Shown here piece after piece: positions 1 to 6,403 of a stretch of DNA of 37,577 nucleotides; the stretch's first letter is position 1, and every line of letters starts with the position of its first letter. Position numbers and translations under genes: made by a program. The notes under the pieces were generated by a model. That model was not told where the DNA came from, did not search any database, and saw nothing but the letters and a program-made list of their open reading frames with translations. Source of the stretch: Zavarzinia sp. (GTDB lineage Bacteria > Pseudomonadota > Alphaproteobacteria > Zavarziniales > Zavarziniaceae); assembly GCA_025869435.1 (NCBI GenBank), contig JAOZVS010000136.1, positions 1 to 37,577 of the forward strand. The letters run 5' to 3'.

Positions 1-62
1 ATGGCATTGCCTGCCGGTAGCGCCTCTACGCCACCGGCCCTGCGCAAAAAGAGCGGAGCGCG

Positions 63-575
63 CTATTTCGGCGGCGCCATCCTGCGGATCTGCGCGTCGC
101 GCGCCGTGCGGGCGGCGGCGCGCAGCGCCTCGTCCTCGGGCCTGCGGACCGGCTGCTCGATCGCCTTGGCGTAGTAGCCGAGCGCCAACTGGTCGGAGGC
201 GATGCCGGCATAAAGATCGCCGAGGCGCTTGTTCGCCTGCAGCGCCGCCTCGGGCTTGCCCGCAGCCTCCTCGAAAGTCCCGATCGCGCCGGGCACATCG
301 CCGGTGCGCGCCTTCAACTCGGCGAGGGCGGCGGCATAATCCGCCACCGCCTCGTCCGAGACATTGCCCGAGATCGCCGGAACATGGCGATAGGCGAGGC
401 CAAGGCGCCTGGCCGCCGCCTCGATCTCGGCCGAGGGCGGCTGGTCCGGCGCCTCGCCGTCCGGCCGGCTGTTGATGATCGAGCGGAAGCCCAGCGCGGA
501 AAGCGTGCCGACATCGCCCGCGTTGATCTGCGGCGTGACGGACAGGAAGGGCGTCAGTTTCTTCAGGCTTTCCAT
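63..575 (-). CDS. Truncated DUF442 domain fused to a TPR-like tail
   Basis: About 170 residues. The first 90 align by eye with the next gene upstream (DUF442/Blh phosphatase-like family): both have a xxLKxxxPxLxVTxQI start, an SRPDGE/DRPDGE motif and a RHxPI/RHVPA strand. Where the paralogue carries its catalytic loop (CRTGNR), this protein has only RTG and then an unrelated alpha-helical stretch resembling one to two tetratricopeptide repeats (AIGTFEEAA, ALGYYAKAIEQ). The catalytic cysteine is therefore absent. The start at 575 is chosen because the DUF442 fold begins there and GGGGGAG lies just upstream; the open frame extends further but is not protein-like. It is the last gene of the blh operon. 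A scaffold or regulatory role is inference; a decaying paralogue is also possible. Confidence 0.75.
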   Translation of the reverse strand: MESLKKLTPFLSVTPQINAGDVGTLSALGFRSIINSRPDGEAPDQPPSAEIEAAARRLGLAYRHVPAISGNVSDEAVADYAAALAELKARTGDVPGAIGTFEEAAGKPEAALQANKRLGDLYAGIASDQLALGYYAKAIEQPVRRPEDEALRAAARTARDAQIRRMAPPK

Positions 576-612
576 GGGGCTCCCCCGAGCTTTTATCGTT
601 GGGTGGACAGGA

Positions 613-1029
613 TCAGATGAGGCGCGGCCGGAGACCCGAAAGATCGCAACCCGCCGCGGCGGCGGTGCCGATGATTTCGTCGGCCGGTTTGCTGCCGGCG
701 AGACCCAGCGCCCAGAGGACGGCGCAGCGATTGCCGGTCCGGCAATAGGCCAGCACCGGCCCCTTCGCCTCGGCCAGGGCCTTGGCGAAGGCCCCCACGG
801 TGGCGGCATCGGCGGCCGCGGGCGAGGTGATCGGAATGTGCCGCGCCTCGAGCCCGGCCCTGATGGCTGCTGCGGCGACGGTGGCGAAATCGGGCTGGCC
901 CGGGTCCTCGCCGTCCGGCCGGTCGCAGACGATCATGGCAAAGCCCCGGCCGGCGAGATCCGTCACGTCGTCGGGCAGGATCTGTCCGGTTACAGCCAGA
1001 TCCGGGCTGATCTGCTTCAGCGCCTGCAT
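613..1029 (-). CDS. DUF442 / TIGR01244-family phosphatase-like sulfur protein
   Basis: 138 residues, the usual length of the stand-alone DUF442 domain, which in Blh proteins is fused to a metallo-beta-lactamase domain and is linked to sulfide oxidation. The P-loop of the tyrosine-phosphatase/rhodanese-like fold is visible at residues 94-101 (AYCRTGNR) with catalytic Cys96. The product probably handles persulfide or thiol intermediates in the cytoplasm; the substrate is not deducible here. Its ATG sits one base after the TGA of the upstream membrane-protein gene, so the two are translationally close. It is followed by a degenerate paralogue. Confidence 0.88.
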   Translation of the reverse strand: MQALKQISPDLAVTGQILPDDVTDLAGRGFAMIVCDRPDGEDPGQPDFATVAAAAIRAGLEARHIPITSPAAADAATVGAFAKALAEAKGPVLAYCRTGNRCAVLWALGLAGSKPADEIIGTAAAAGCDLSGLRPRLI

Positions 1030-1030
1030 G

Positions 1031-1231
1031 TCAGCGCCCGTTTGTCCGGCAGGTGCGGATGCCCAGCAGGGTATAGAGCGGGCACCACGACATCGCCGCT
1101 GTCGCCAGCGGCACGATGCCGATCAGGCCGAACCACTTGGCCTCGCCGTCCAGCAGGAACAGGAGGGAGAGCAGCACGAGTCCCGCGATGACGCGCAGCA
1201 CGCGATCCAGGGCTCCGATGTTCGTGTTCAT
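1031..1231 (-). CDS. YgaP-like DUF2892 small membrane protein
   Basis: 66 residues with two hydrophobic segments (about 10-26 and 33-47) and the N-terminal pattern MNxNIGxxDRxLRxxxGLxLL typical of DUF2892, the membrane anchor found in YgaP rhodaneses and as a stand-alone protein in sulfur operons. A short cysteine-containing C-terminus (SWCPLYTLLGIRTC) is also typical. It lies 15 bases after the MBL hydrolase and one base before the DUF442 gene. An inner-membrane role in handling sulfide, sulfite or thiosulfate is inferred from the operon only. Confidence 0.88.
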   Translation of the reverse strand: MNTNIGALDRVLRVIAGLVLLSLLFLLDGEAKWFGLIGIVPLATAAMSWCPLYTLLGIRTCRTNGR

Positions 1232-1246
1232 GATCAGACACTCCTC

Positions 1247-2110
1247 TCAGAGAGCGTTCAGGGGGATTTTCAGGTAACGTGTACCGTTGCTTTCGGCTGG
1301 CGGCAGCTCGCCCGCGCGCATGTTCACCTGCACCGATGGCAGGATCAGCCGAGGCATCGACAGGGTGGCATCTCGGGCTTTCCGCATGGCGACGAAATCG
1401 CCTTCCGCGACGCCCTCGTGGACATGGACATTGGCGGATTTCTCGGCGCCGACCGTGGTTTCCCAGGCGTAAGTTTCGCGGCCCGGGGCCTTGTAGTCGT
1501 GGCACATGAACAGCCGGGTTTCATCCGGCAGGGCGAAGATCTTGCGGATGGACTGAAACAGCGTCGAGGCGTCGCCACCGGGGAAGTCGCAGCGCGCGGT
1601 GCCATAGTCGGGCATGAACAGCGTATCGCCAACGAAGCCGGCATCGCCGATGACATAGGTCAGGCAGGCCGGCGTATGACCCGGGGTGTGCAGCACCCGA
1701 CCCTCGATCGCGCCGACCTTGAACGTATCGCCATCGACGAAGAGCTTGTCGAACTGACGGCCATCGGTGGCGAATTCGGGCTCGGCGTTGAACACCTTGC
1801 CGAAAATGCCCTGCACCACCTTGATGTTGGCGCCGATGGCGATCTTGCCGCCCAGAACCTTCTTCAGGTAGGGCGCGGCCGACAGGTGATCGGCGTGGAC
1901 ATGGGTTTCCAGCAGCCATTCGACCGTCAGGCCCCGCGCCTTCACGAGGGCGATCAACTGGTCGGCCGAAGCCGTCGAGGTGCGGCCCGAGGCCGGATCG
2001 TAATCGAGGACGGAATCGACGATGGCGGCGACCTTGGTCGCCGGATCCTCGACCACATAGCTGACGGTGAAGGTTGGCTCGTCGAAGAAGGAATGGACAA
2101 CGGGCTTCAT
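1247..2110 (-). CDS. blh: Blh-type MBL-fold hydrolase (persulfide dioxygenase-like)
   Basis: 287 residues. The metallo-beta-lactamase metal motif THVHADHL is at residues 69-76, with later ligands in LHTPGHTPA, VGDTLFMPD and MCHDY. The sequence matches the ETHE1/Blh branch, non-haem iron persulfide dioxygenases or related hydrolases that oxidise glutathione persulfide in sulfide detoxification. The start at 2110 (MKPVVHSF) has CAGGAG nine bases upstream; an in-frame start eight codons earlier has less support. It is the first gene of a four-gene minus-strand operon. A strong AT-rich promoter embedded in an inverted repeat lies 43-81 bases upstream, and a BigR-like repressor gene comes next upstream. 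Confidence 0.92.
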   Translation of the reverse strand: MKPVVHSFFDEPTFTVSYVVEDPATKVAAIVDSVLDYDPASGRTSTASADQLIALVKARGLTVEWLLETHVHADHLSAAPYLKKVLGGKIAIGANIKVVQGIFGKVFNAEPEFATDGRQFDKLFVDGDTFKVGAIEGRVLHTPGHTPACLTYVIGDAGFVGDTLFMPDYGTARCDFPGGDASTLFQSIRKIFALPDETRLFMCHDYKAPGRETYAWETTVGAEKSANVHVHEGVAEGDFVAMRKARDATLSMPRLILPSVQVNMRAGELPPAESNGTRYLKIPLNAL

Positions 2111-2152
2111 GGCTTCAGCTCCTGGGCGGCACACGCCTTTTTATAACTGTAT

Positions 2153-2181
2153 TATCTATGATTTCATAAAGTTAAAATCAA
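2153..2181 (-). promoter_or_regulatory. Candidate sigma70 promoter of the blh operon
   Basis: On the minus strand TTGATT (2176-2181) is followed after 17 bases by TAGATA (2153-2158), with an overlapping alternative GATAAT. It sits in a markedly AT-rich island in otherwise GC-rich DNA, about 45 bases before the blh start codon. The -35 lies in the spacer of the inverted repeat described next. Confidence 0.55.
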
Positions 2182-2191
2182 TATGAAATCA
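2159..2191. promoter_or_regulatory. 9-bp inverted repeat, candidate BigR operator
   Basis: TGATTTCAT (2159-2167) and ATGAAATCA (2183-2191) form a perfect 9-bp inverted repeat with a 15-base AT-only-rich spacer. It overlaps the predicted blh promoter, the position expected of a repressor site. BigR-family repressors are known to bind AT-rich palindromes over promoters; assigning this site to the BigR-like gene at 2425-2847 is inference. Confidence 0.6.
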
Positions 2192-2424
2192 CATCGCATC
2201 GGCTGTCGAACGCCAGGGATCGATGCCTGGCGCCCGAATTTCGGGGCCGGGACAACAGGGAACGGTCGCATCCGGTGCCGGTCACCCCTGCAAGATAGGA
2301 CTTGATCGCATATTTTCAATATATATTTGCGTAAATTATATAATGTAAGAGCGTGGCGCGATGCTCCCGCCATCCCGGGCCATGGCGGATCGTCAGGCGC
2401 TCGCGGAGCAAATGCCCCGGCGGC

Positions 2425-2847
2425 TCAACCGACCGGATTGCGCTGCGGACGGCGGACCGTCGGGAAAGCGGCGGCCTCGCCGAGCGAGGGGCCGCGCGGC
2501 GGCGGGGCGGCGGGGCGGGGCGGCGCCGCCTCGGCCGGGGCGCCACCGCAGAACAGCTGGTTCATCACGGCGATCAGCGGCCGCGCCCGCTCGTCCGACA
2601 GCTGGTAGATCACCGATTTCGCCTCGCGCCGGCCGATGACGATGCCGGCTTCGCGCAGGATGCCCAGCTGTTGCGACAGGGTCGGCTGGCGAATGCCGAG
2701 CTGGGTCTCCAGTTCACCGACCGAGGCCTCGCCGTCCAGCAGATGGCAGACGATCATCAGCCGGTTGGCGTTGGCGAGAACCTTCAGGAACTCCGCCGCG
2801 CTGTCGGCCATGGGCAGCAGTTCATCGCCCTTGCGCCCGCCGCTCAT
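2425..2847 (-). CDS. bigR: BigR/SqrR-type ArsR-family sulfide-responsive repressor
   Basis: 140 residues with an ArsR winged helix (recognition region RQPTLSQQLGILREAG, wing REAKSVIYQL). The two cysteines used by BigR and SqrR to sense persulfides are both present at Cys34 (IVCHLLDGE) and Cys100 (NQLFC), so redox sensing by disulfide or tetrasulfide formation is expected from the family. Residues 101-140 are an Ala/Pro-rich tail not usual in the family, which normally ends soon after the second cysteine. Its ATG overlaps the TGA of the peroxiredoxin gene (ATGA), so it is translationally coupled to it. It probably represses the downstream blh operon. Confidence 0.88.
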   Translation of the reverse strand: MSGGRKGDELLPMADSAAEFLKVLANANRLMIVCHLLDGEASVGELETQLGIRQPTLSQQLGILREAGIVIGRREAKSVIYQLSDERARPLIAVMNQLFCGGAPAEAAPPRPAAPPPRGPSLGEAAAFPTVRRPQRNPVG

Positions 2848-3551
2848 CGCCCGCGCCCCTTGCCGCCGCGCGGCGCCGGCTCGGGCGCCACGGCGGCGCC
2901 GTAATACCAGTCGCGGCTGTCGGGCCGGGCCTTGCGCAGCCGTGCCTCGTCAAGCCCGACCGGCGGCGGCGCCAGCACGGAATCACCCTCGCGCCAGTCG
3001 GCGGGCACGGAACATTCGCTGCCCGACGCCGCCTGCAGGGCGGCGACGAGACGCAGCAGTTCATCGACCGAACGGCCAACCGCCATCGGATAATACTGGA
3101 TCGCCTGGACGACCCCGGCCGGATCGATGACGAAGACGGCGCGGATCGTCGCCGTCGTCGCCGCCCCGGGATGAACCATGCCGAAGGCGCGGGAAATCAC
3201 CAGCGAGACATCCTCGACGATGGGAAAGTCCACGGTTACACCGAATTTTTCCTCGATCGCCAGCACCCAGGCGATATGGGCGAACAGACTGTCGACCGAA
3301 AGGGCGACGAGTTCGCAGCCAAGGCGCTTGAAACGCTCGGCGGACCTCGCGAGGGCGACGAATTCCGAGGTGCAGACCGGGGTGAAATCGGCGGGATGGG
3401 ACATCAGCACCAGCCAGCGGCCGCGATAATCCGACAGCGTCAGCGGCCCTCTGGTGGAACGAGCCTGGAAATCCGGGGCCAGTTCGCCGATCAGCGGCAA
3501 GCGATCGCAAATATCCTGCGGGGCAATGGGCGGTTCGGGCTGACCCGTCAC
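2844..3551 (-). CDS. Peroxiredoxin (Prx6/AhpC-type)
   Basis: About 235 residues. The peroxidatic motif PADFTPVC is present with Cys at about residue 60 from the chosen start, and a C-terminal CSVPADWREGDSVLAPPP block is typical of long Prx6-type arms; its cysteine could act as resolving residue. The GTG start at 3551 is chosen because a good promoter (3585-3614) and an inverted repeat lie immediately upstream, inside what would be coding sequence if the TTG at 3614 were used, and because CGGAG precedes the GTG. It overlaps the BigR-like gene by four bases. Peroxide or persulfide removal is the likely role, consistent with the sulfide operon downstream. Confidence 0.85.
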   Translation of the reverse strand: MTGQPEPPIAPQDICDRLPLIGELAPDFQARSTRGPLTLSDYRGRWLVLMSHPADFTPVCTSEFVALARSAERFKRLGCELVALSVDSLFAHIAWVLAIEEKFGVTVDFPIVEDVSLVISRAFGMVHPGAATTATIRAVFVIDPAGVVQAIQYYPMAVGRSVDELLRLVAALQAASGSECSVPADWREGDSVLAPPPVGLDEARLRKARPDSRDWYYGAAVAPEPAPRGGKGRGR

Positions 3552-3560
3552 GATGGTCGG

Positions 3561-3587
3561 AACTCCGGGAAGAGGTATATCGGAGTT
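3561..3587. promoter_or_regulatory. 7-bp inverted repeat at the peroxiredoxin promoter
   Basis: AACTCCG (3561-3567) and CGGAGTT (3581-3587) are perfect inverted arms 13 bases apart. They cover the -10 end and the predicted transcription start of the peroxiredoxin promoter, so a repressor site is likely. The cognate factor is unknown; the FixK-like or the BigR-like product are candidates by proximity only. Confidence 0.45.
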
Positions 3588-3614
3588 ATAGGCCCCTCGG
3601 CCCTTCAATTTCAA
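3585..3614 (-). promoter_or_regulatory. Sigma70-like promoter of the peroxiredoxin-bigR unit
   Basis: On the minus strand TTGAAA (3609-3614) and TATAAC (3585-3590) are separated by 18 bases, each one base from consensus. Transcription would start near 3578, after any upstream start codon, which supports the GTG start at 3551. Confidence 0.6.
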
Positions 3615-3686
3615 TATTCGTTAAGTGATTAACCGACGGCGCCGCCCTTTGGGGGCGGGGGCGGATGGCGGCGCCGTCGTCCCGCC

Positions 3687-4376
3687 CTACTCACACATGT
3701 CCTCGAGGGCTTCGCGGTCCTCGATGACGATGGTGCGGGATTGGGGGATGGAGATGAGGCCGTCGGCCTGCAACTGGCTCAGGGTGCGCGACACGGTCTC
3801 GATGGTCAGGCTCAGGTAGTCGGCCATGTCCTGCCGGCTCATGGGCAGGTCCAGCCGCCGGTCGGCGTCCGCCCGCTCGACCATGTCGAGAAGGAAGCCG
3901 GCGACCCGTTCGCAGGCGCTCTTGTGGCTGAGCATGGCGACATGCTCCTGGCTGCGCTGCAGGCCCTGGACGGCGAGGCGGAACAGGGTCGTCGCGACAT
4001 CGCCCTGGCGGGCCGCCGCCTCGTTCAGATGGGCGCGGCGAACGACGAGGATGGTGGCGCCGCCGAGGGCTTCGGCCGAGGCGCGGTGAGCGGCCCCCGC
4101 CTCCATGCCGAAATATTCACCGGCGAGGTGGAAGCCTTCGATCTGCCGGCGGCCGTCGCGCAGGATGCGGTAGGTACGGACCCAGCCCGAGATCACCTTG
4201 TAGAGGCAATCCGCCTTCTCGCCCTGGCCGAAGATCTCGGCGCCCTTGGTGAAATGCATCAGCTGGCCGCCGTCGAGCGGCAGGTCGTCGTCGGTGACGA
4301 CCGAGGTCTGCGGAAAGACCGCGAGGACGGCCGGGACGGTGTTCGGGGCGGTAAGGATCTGGCTGGTGGCGAACAT
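3687..4376 (-). CDS. Crp/Fnr-family regulator, FixK-like
   Basis: 229 residues: an N-terminal cyclic-nucleotide-binding fold (about 35-150) and a C-terminal HTH. The stretch DLPMSRQDMADYLSLTIETV followed by SRTL matches FixK/FNR HTH domains with the E-SR recognition signature. The N-terminus lacks the cysteine cluster of FNR, so it should not sense oxygen through an Fe-S centre; FixK proteins are instead controlled by FixLJ. AAGGGA precedes the ATG. The peroxiredoxin gene lies downstream on the same strand but has its own promoter. A divergent receiver gene and two candidate sites (4451-4469 and 4474-4487) share its upstream region. Confidence 0.88.
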   Translation of the reverse strand: MFATSQILTAPNTVPAVLAVFPQTSVVTDDDLPLDGGQLMHFTKGAEIFGQGEKADCLYKVISGWVRTYRILRDGRRQIEGFHLAGEYFGMEAGAAHRASAEALGGATILVVRRAHLNEAAARQGDVATTLFRLAVQGLQRSQEHVAMLSHKSACERVAGFLLDMVERADADRRLDLPMSRQDMADYLSLTIETVSRTLSQLQADGLISIPQSRTIVIEDREALEDMCE

Positions 4377-4450
4377 CGGCGATTCCCTTTGGCTGTTGAG
4401 GGAAAGCTACCTGTCCGCGCGGCCGCGGGACATTCCGGGCGGGCGCATAA

Positions 4451-4469
4451 GGGGAACTACGTATGCCCC
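4451..4469. promoter_or_regulatory. FixJ-like site (TACGTAGTTCCCC)
   Basis: Read on the minus strand, toward the FixK-like gene, the segment is TACGTAGTTCCCC; the whole is a GGGG-N11-CCCC element centred on the palindrome TACGTA. It resembles rhizobial FixJ sites of the TAAGTAGTTTCCC type as I recall them. It lies 75-93 bases before the fixK-like ATG. No FixL or FixJ gene is in the window, so this is an inference by similarity. Confidence 0.45.
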
Positions 4470-4473
4470 GTCA

Positions 4474-4487
4474 TTGTTCTGGATCAA
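4474..4487. promoter_or_regulatory. FNR/FixK box (TTGTT-N4-ATCAA)
   Basis: TTGTTCTGGATCAA differs from the TTGAT-N4-ATCAA consensus at two positions, and CATTG/CAATG arms (4472-4476 and 4485-4489) keep the dyad. It lies 71 bases upstream of the receiver gene and 98 upstream of the FixK-like start, so it could mediate activation of the receiver or autoregulation of the regulator. Confidence 0.55.
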
Positions 4488-4557
4488 TGGCAGGTCTGGC
4501 CTGATCTGTTGTCATATCCCCATGGATACCGCCGCTCTCACAAGCCGGGGCCCCCCC

Positions 4558-4923
4558 ATGCCCAATGACGCAAGGCCCAGGATCGTTGTCATCGAGGATG
4601 ATGCCGCCCTCCTTGACGCCCTGTCCTTCGCGCTTGAGACCGAAGGCTACGCCACCCGCACCTATATGTCGGAAGCGGCGGTGCTGGCGGACGGCGAACT
4701 GGATCAGGTCCGCTGCTTCGTGATCGATTTCATGCTGGCCCCGATCGACGGCCTTGAGCTTCTGGCGGAATTGCGCCGACGCGGCGCCATCGCCCCCGCC
4801 ATCCTGATCACCACCGAACCCGATGCGCGCTGCCGCCGCCGCGCGCGCCTGATGGGCGCCGCCATCGTCGAGAAACCGCTGATGACCGATGCCCTCAGTC
4901 AGAAGATCCGGTCGCTGATCTAG
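4558..4923 (+). CDS. Single-domain response regulator (receiver only)
   Basis: 121 residues forming one complete CheY-like receiver: acidic pocket Glu13-Asp14-Asp15, phospho-acceptor Asp57 (VIDFM), Thr85/86 and Lys106 in EKPL. There is no output domain. An upstream in-frame ATG at 4522 would add 12 residues; the chosen ATG has a poor ribosome site (a run of seven C directly before it). It is divergent from the FixK-like gene and preceded by a FixK-type box. By analogy to FixT-like or FixJ-receiver proteins it may modulate a phosphorelay, which is inference. Its 3' end overlaps the convergent NYN gene by 29 bases. Confidence 0.85.
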   Translation: MPNDARPRIVVIEDDAALLDALSFALETEGYATRTYMSEAAVLADGELDQVRCFVIDFMLAPIDGLELLAELRRRGAIAPAILITTEPDARCRRRARLMGAAIVEKPLMTDALSQKIRSLI

Positions 4924-5677
4924 GCTTGCGGCGGCGCTGACCGGTAGCCTTCGGCTTGGCCGTCGGAACGTCCTTCGGGGCGACCCGGACCTGAAGGTGA
5001 CCGCCTTCGGTCTGGCCGATCTCGAACGCATCGATGCTGCGCACGAGATCGCTCAATTTCTTGAAGCCATAGGTCCGCGAATCGAAATCCGGCGCCAGAT
5101 TGGCCAGCTGCTTGCCGATCGCCCCCAGGGTGGCCCAGCCCTCGTCGCCTTCCTCCTGCGACAGGGCCTTGCGGATCAGGTCTTCGGCTGCCTTCGACGG
5201 TCGCGCCGCCTTGGCTTCGGCGGGACCAGCCCCGCCGAGCAGATTTTCCGTGTAGATGAAGCGCCGGCAGGCCTGGCGGAAACTTTCCGGCGTCTTCTGT
5301 TCGCCGAAGCCGAAGACATCGACGCCCTGTTCGCGGATGCGCGAGGCCAGACGGGTGAAATCACTGTCGGAGGAGACAAGACAGAAACCGTCGAATCGGC
5401 CGCTGTGCAGCAGGTCCATGGCATCGATCACCAGGGTGATGTCGGAGGCGTTCTTGCCCGTCGTATAGGCGAACTGCTGCTGCGGCACGATGGCGTGGCG
5501 GGTCAGGATGTCGGCCCAACCCTTGGAGCGGGAGACCGAGAAATCGCCATAGATGCGGCGGACGCTGGCTTCGCCGATACGGGCGATTTCCTCGAACAGC
5601 CCGTCCGCGATCTTGGGCGAGGCATTGTCCGCGTCGATCAGCACGGCGAGCCGGGGCGAGCGGCCTTCCTGAGTCAT
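4895..5677 (-). CDS. NYN/LabA-like (DUF88) protein with C-terminal OST-HTH
   Basis: About 260 residues. The N-terminal NYN (PIN-like nuclease) domain shows LAVLIDADNASP, an NASDITLVIDAMDLL block and VSSDSDFTRLA, the acidic residues expected to hold the catalytic metal. A C-terminal segment of about 70 residues (GWATLGAIGKQL ... TYGFKKLSDLVR) is an OST-HTH/LOTUS-like RNA-binding domain, ending in a basic tail. RNA cleavage or RNA binding is the likely role. GGGAAG is seven bases before the ATG at 5677; an ATG at 5683 is possible. The stop lies inside the convergent receiver gene. Confidence 0.85.
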   Translation of the reverse strand: MTQEGRSPRLAVLIDADNASPKIADGLFEEIARIGEASVRRIYGDFSVSRSKGWADILTRHAIVPQQQFAYTTGKNASDITLVIDAMDLLHSGRFDGFCLVSSDSDFTRLASRIREQGVDVFGFGEQKTPESFRQACRRFIYTENLLGGAGPAEAKAARPSKAAEDLIRKALSQEEGDEGWATLGAIGKQLANLAPDFDSRTYGFKKLSDLVRSIDAFEIGQTEGGHLQVRVAPKDVPTAKPKATGQRRRKPRSATGSSD

Positions 5678-5714
5678 GGTCATTCTTCCCGGTGCCGGAG
5701 GGGCAGCGGCGCTA

Positions 5715-6362
5715 TCAGACGGCAGCGGCGCCCGATTTGTCCAGTGCCCGTTCCGCCAGCCAGTCGGCGACCCCGGCACGGATGGCGCCCAGCACCGCCG
5801 CGCCAATCGCTTCGCCGATGGCCGTGTGCAGCCCGGCATAGGCTACCCGTGGCCCGGCCGCCGGGCAGGTCAGGACGATGCAGTCGGTTCCGGTCCCGGT
5901 GATCGGCGGCCGGTCGGGATCCGGGCGGTAATCGCCCTCGATGATCGCGAGGGTGCGGGCCTGCGCCGCCACCGACTGGGCTTCCAGCAGGGCGGCATCG
6001 TCGAGCCCTTGCGAGACATGGACCAGCATGTTGACCGTGCCGTATCCGGGCGGCCGCGCATGGCGCCGACGCCCCACCCGCTCGCCATTGCCGAGACCGA
6101 TCGTCGCGAGGCAAGCGGCGGCGACGCCCTCGACCTCGGCATGGCCTGTGAAATGGCGGCGAATATCGCGGGAGGTCATCATGGCGACGGCATCAAGCGC
6201 GCCAAGGGCCGCCAGTCCGTCCCGCAGCAACGCCAGGGGATCGACATCGGGGGTGAGGTCGGCATTGCGCACTTCGCGCCAGACCACGCGCCGCGCCTCC
6301 TGAAATCCGGGCCGGTGCGGCGCCCAGCTCAAGACCCGGCAAGGCCCGCCCAGATCGGCCAC
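5715..6362 (-). CDS. cbiZ: Adenosylcobinamide amidohydrolase CbiZ
   Basis: 215 residues matching the CbiZ family: conserved core MMTSRDIRR, ATIGLGN-R, VNMLVHVSQGL and the C-terminal GTGTDCIVLTCP block. CbiZ hydrolyses adenosylcobinamide to adenosylcobyric acid so that foreign cobamides can be remodelled. The start is uncertain: the GTG at 6362 is the first usual start, but upstream codons in frame (PFHIECRQPWLV) look like the family's first beta strand and contain only CTG codons, so a non-standard start or an N-terminal truncation is possible. It follows hbd by 41 bases; no other cobinamide gene is here, but a cobalamin adenosyltransferase lies at 9277-9837. Confidence 0.85.
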   Translation of the reverse strand: MADLGGPCRVLSWAPHRPGFQEARRVVWREVRNADLTPDVDPLALLRDGLAALGALDAVAMMTSRDIRRHFTGHAEVEGVAAACLATIGLGNGERVGRRRHARPPGYGTVNMLVHVSQGLDDAALLEAQSVAAQARTLAIIEGDYRPDPDRPPITGTGTDCIVLTCPAAGPRVAYAGLHTAIGEAIGAAVLGAIRAGVADWLAERALDKSGAAAV

Positions 6363-6403
6363 CAGCCAGGGCTGACGGCACTCGATATGGAAGGGCAGCG
6401 GAA

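Larger units (their letters stand above)
2111..2424. other. 314-bp regulatory intergenic region
   Basis: No gene is seen here. From left to right it holds the blh promoter and 9-bp inverted repeat (2153-2191), a 7-bp hairpin CGCCAGG/CCTGGCG (2211-2217 with 2226-2232), an adjacent CCCGAA/TTCGGG hairpin (2233-2245), and a second AT-rich island (2311-2345) with the imperfect palindrome ATATATTT-gcgt-AAATTATAT (2321-2341). The hairpins have no U tract, so they are not clear terminators; they could punctuate the 3' end of the BigR-like transcript. The second AT island could be another operator or promoter. Confidence 0.5.

Noticed and set aside
1-62. GCCGGT/ACCGGC arms after the last blh-operon gene
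   Set aside because: Only six bases with a 14-base loop and no U tract; too weak to call a terminator.
63-612. Frameshift as the cause of the missing DUF442 catalytic loop
   Set aside because: No other frame in the region encodes a CRTGxR loop, so a simple indel does not restore it.
782-2146. 454-codon plus-strand frame opposite the blh operon
   Set aside because: Antisense to three recognisable genes; no motif or ribosome site.
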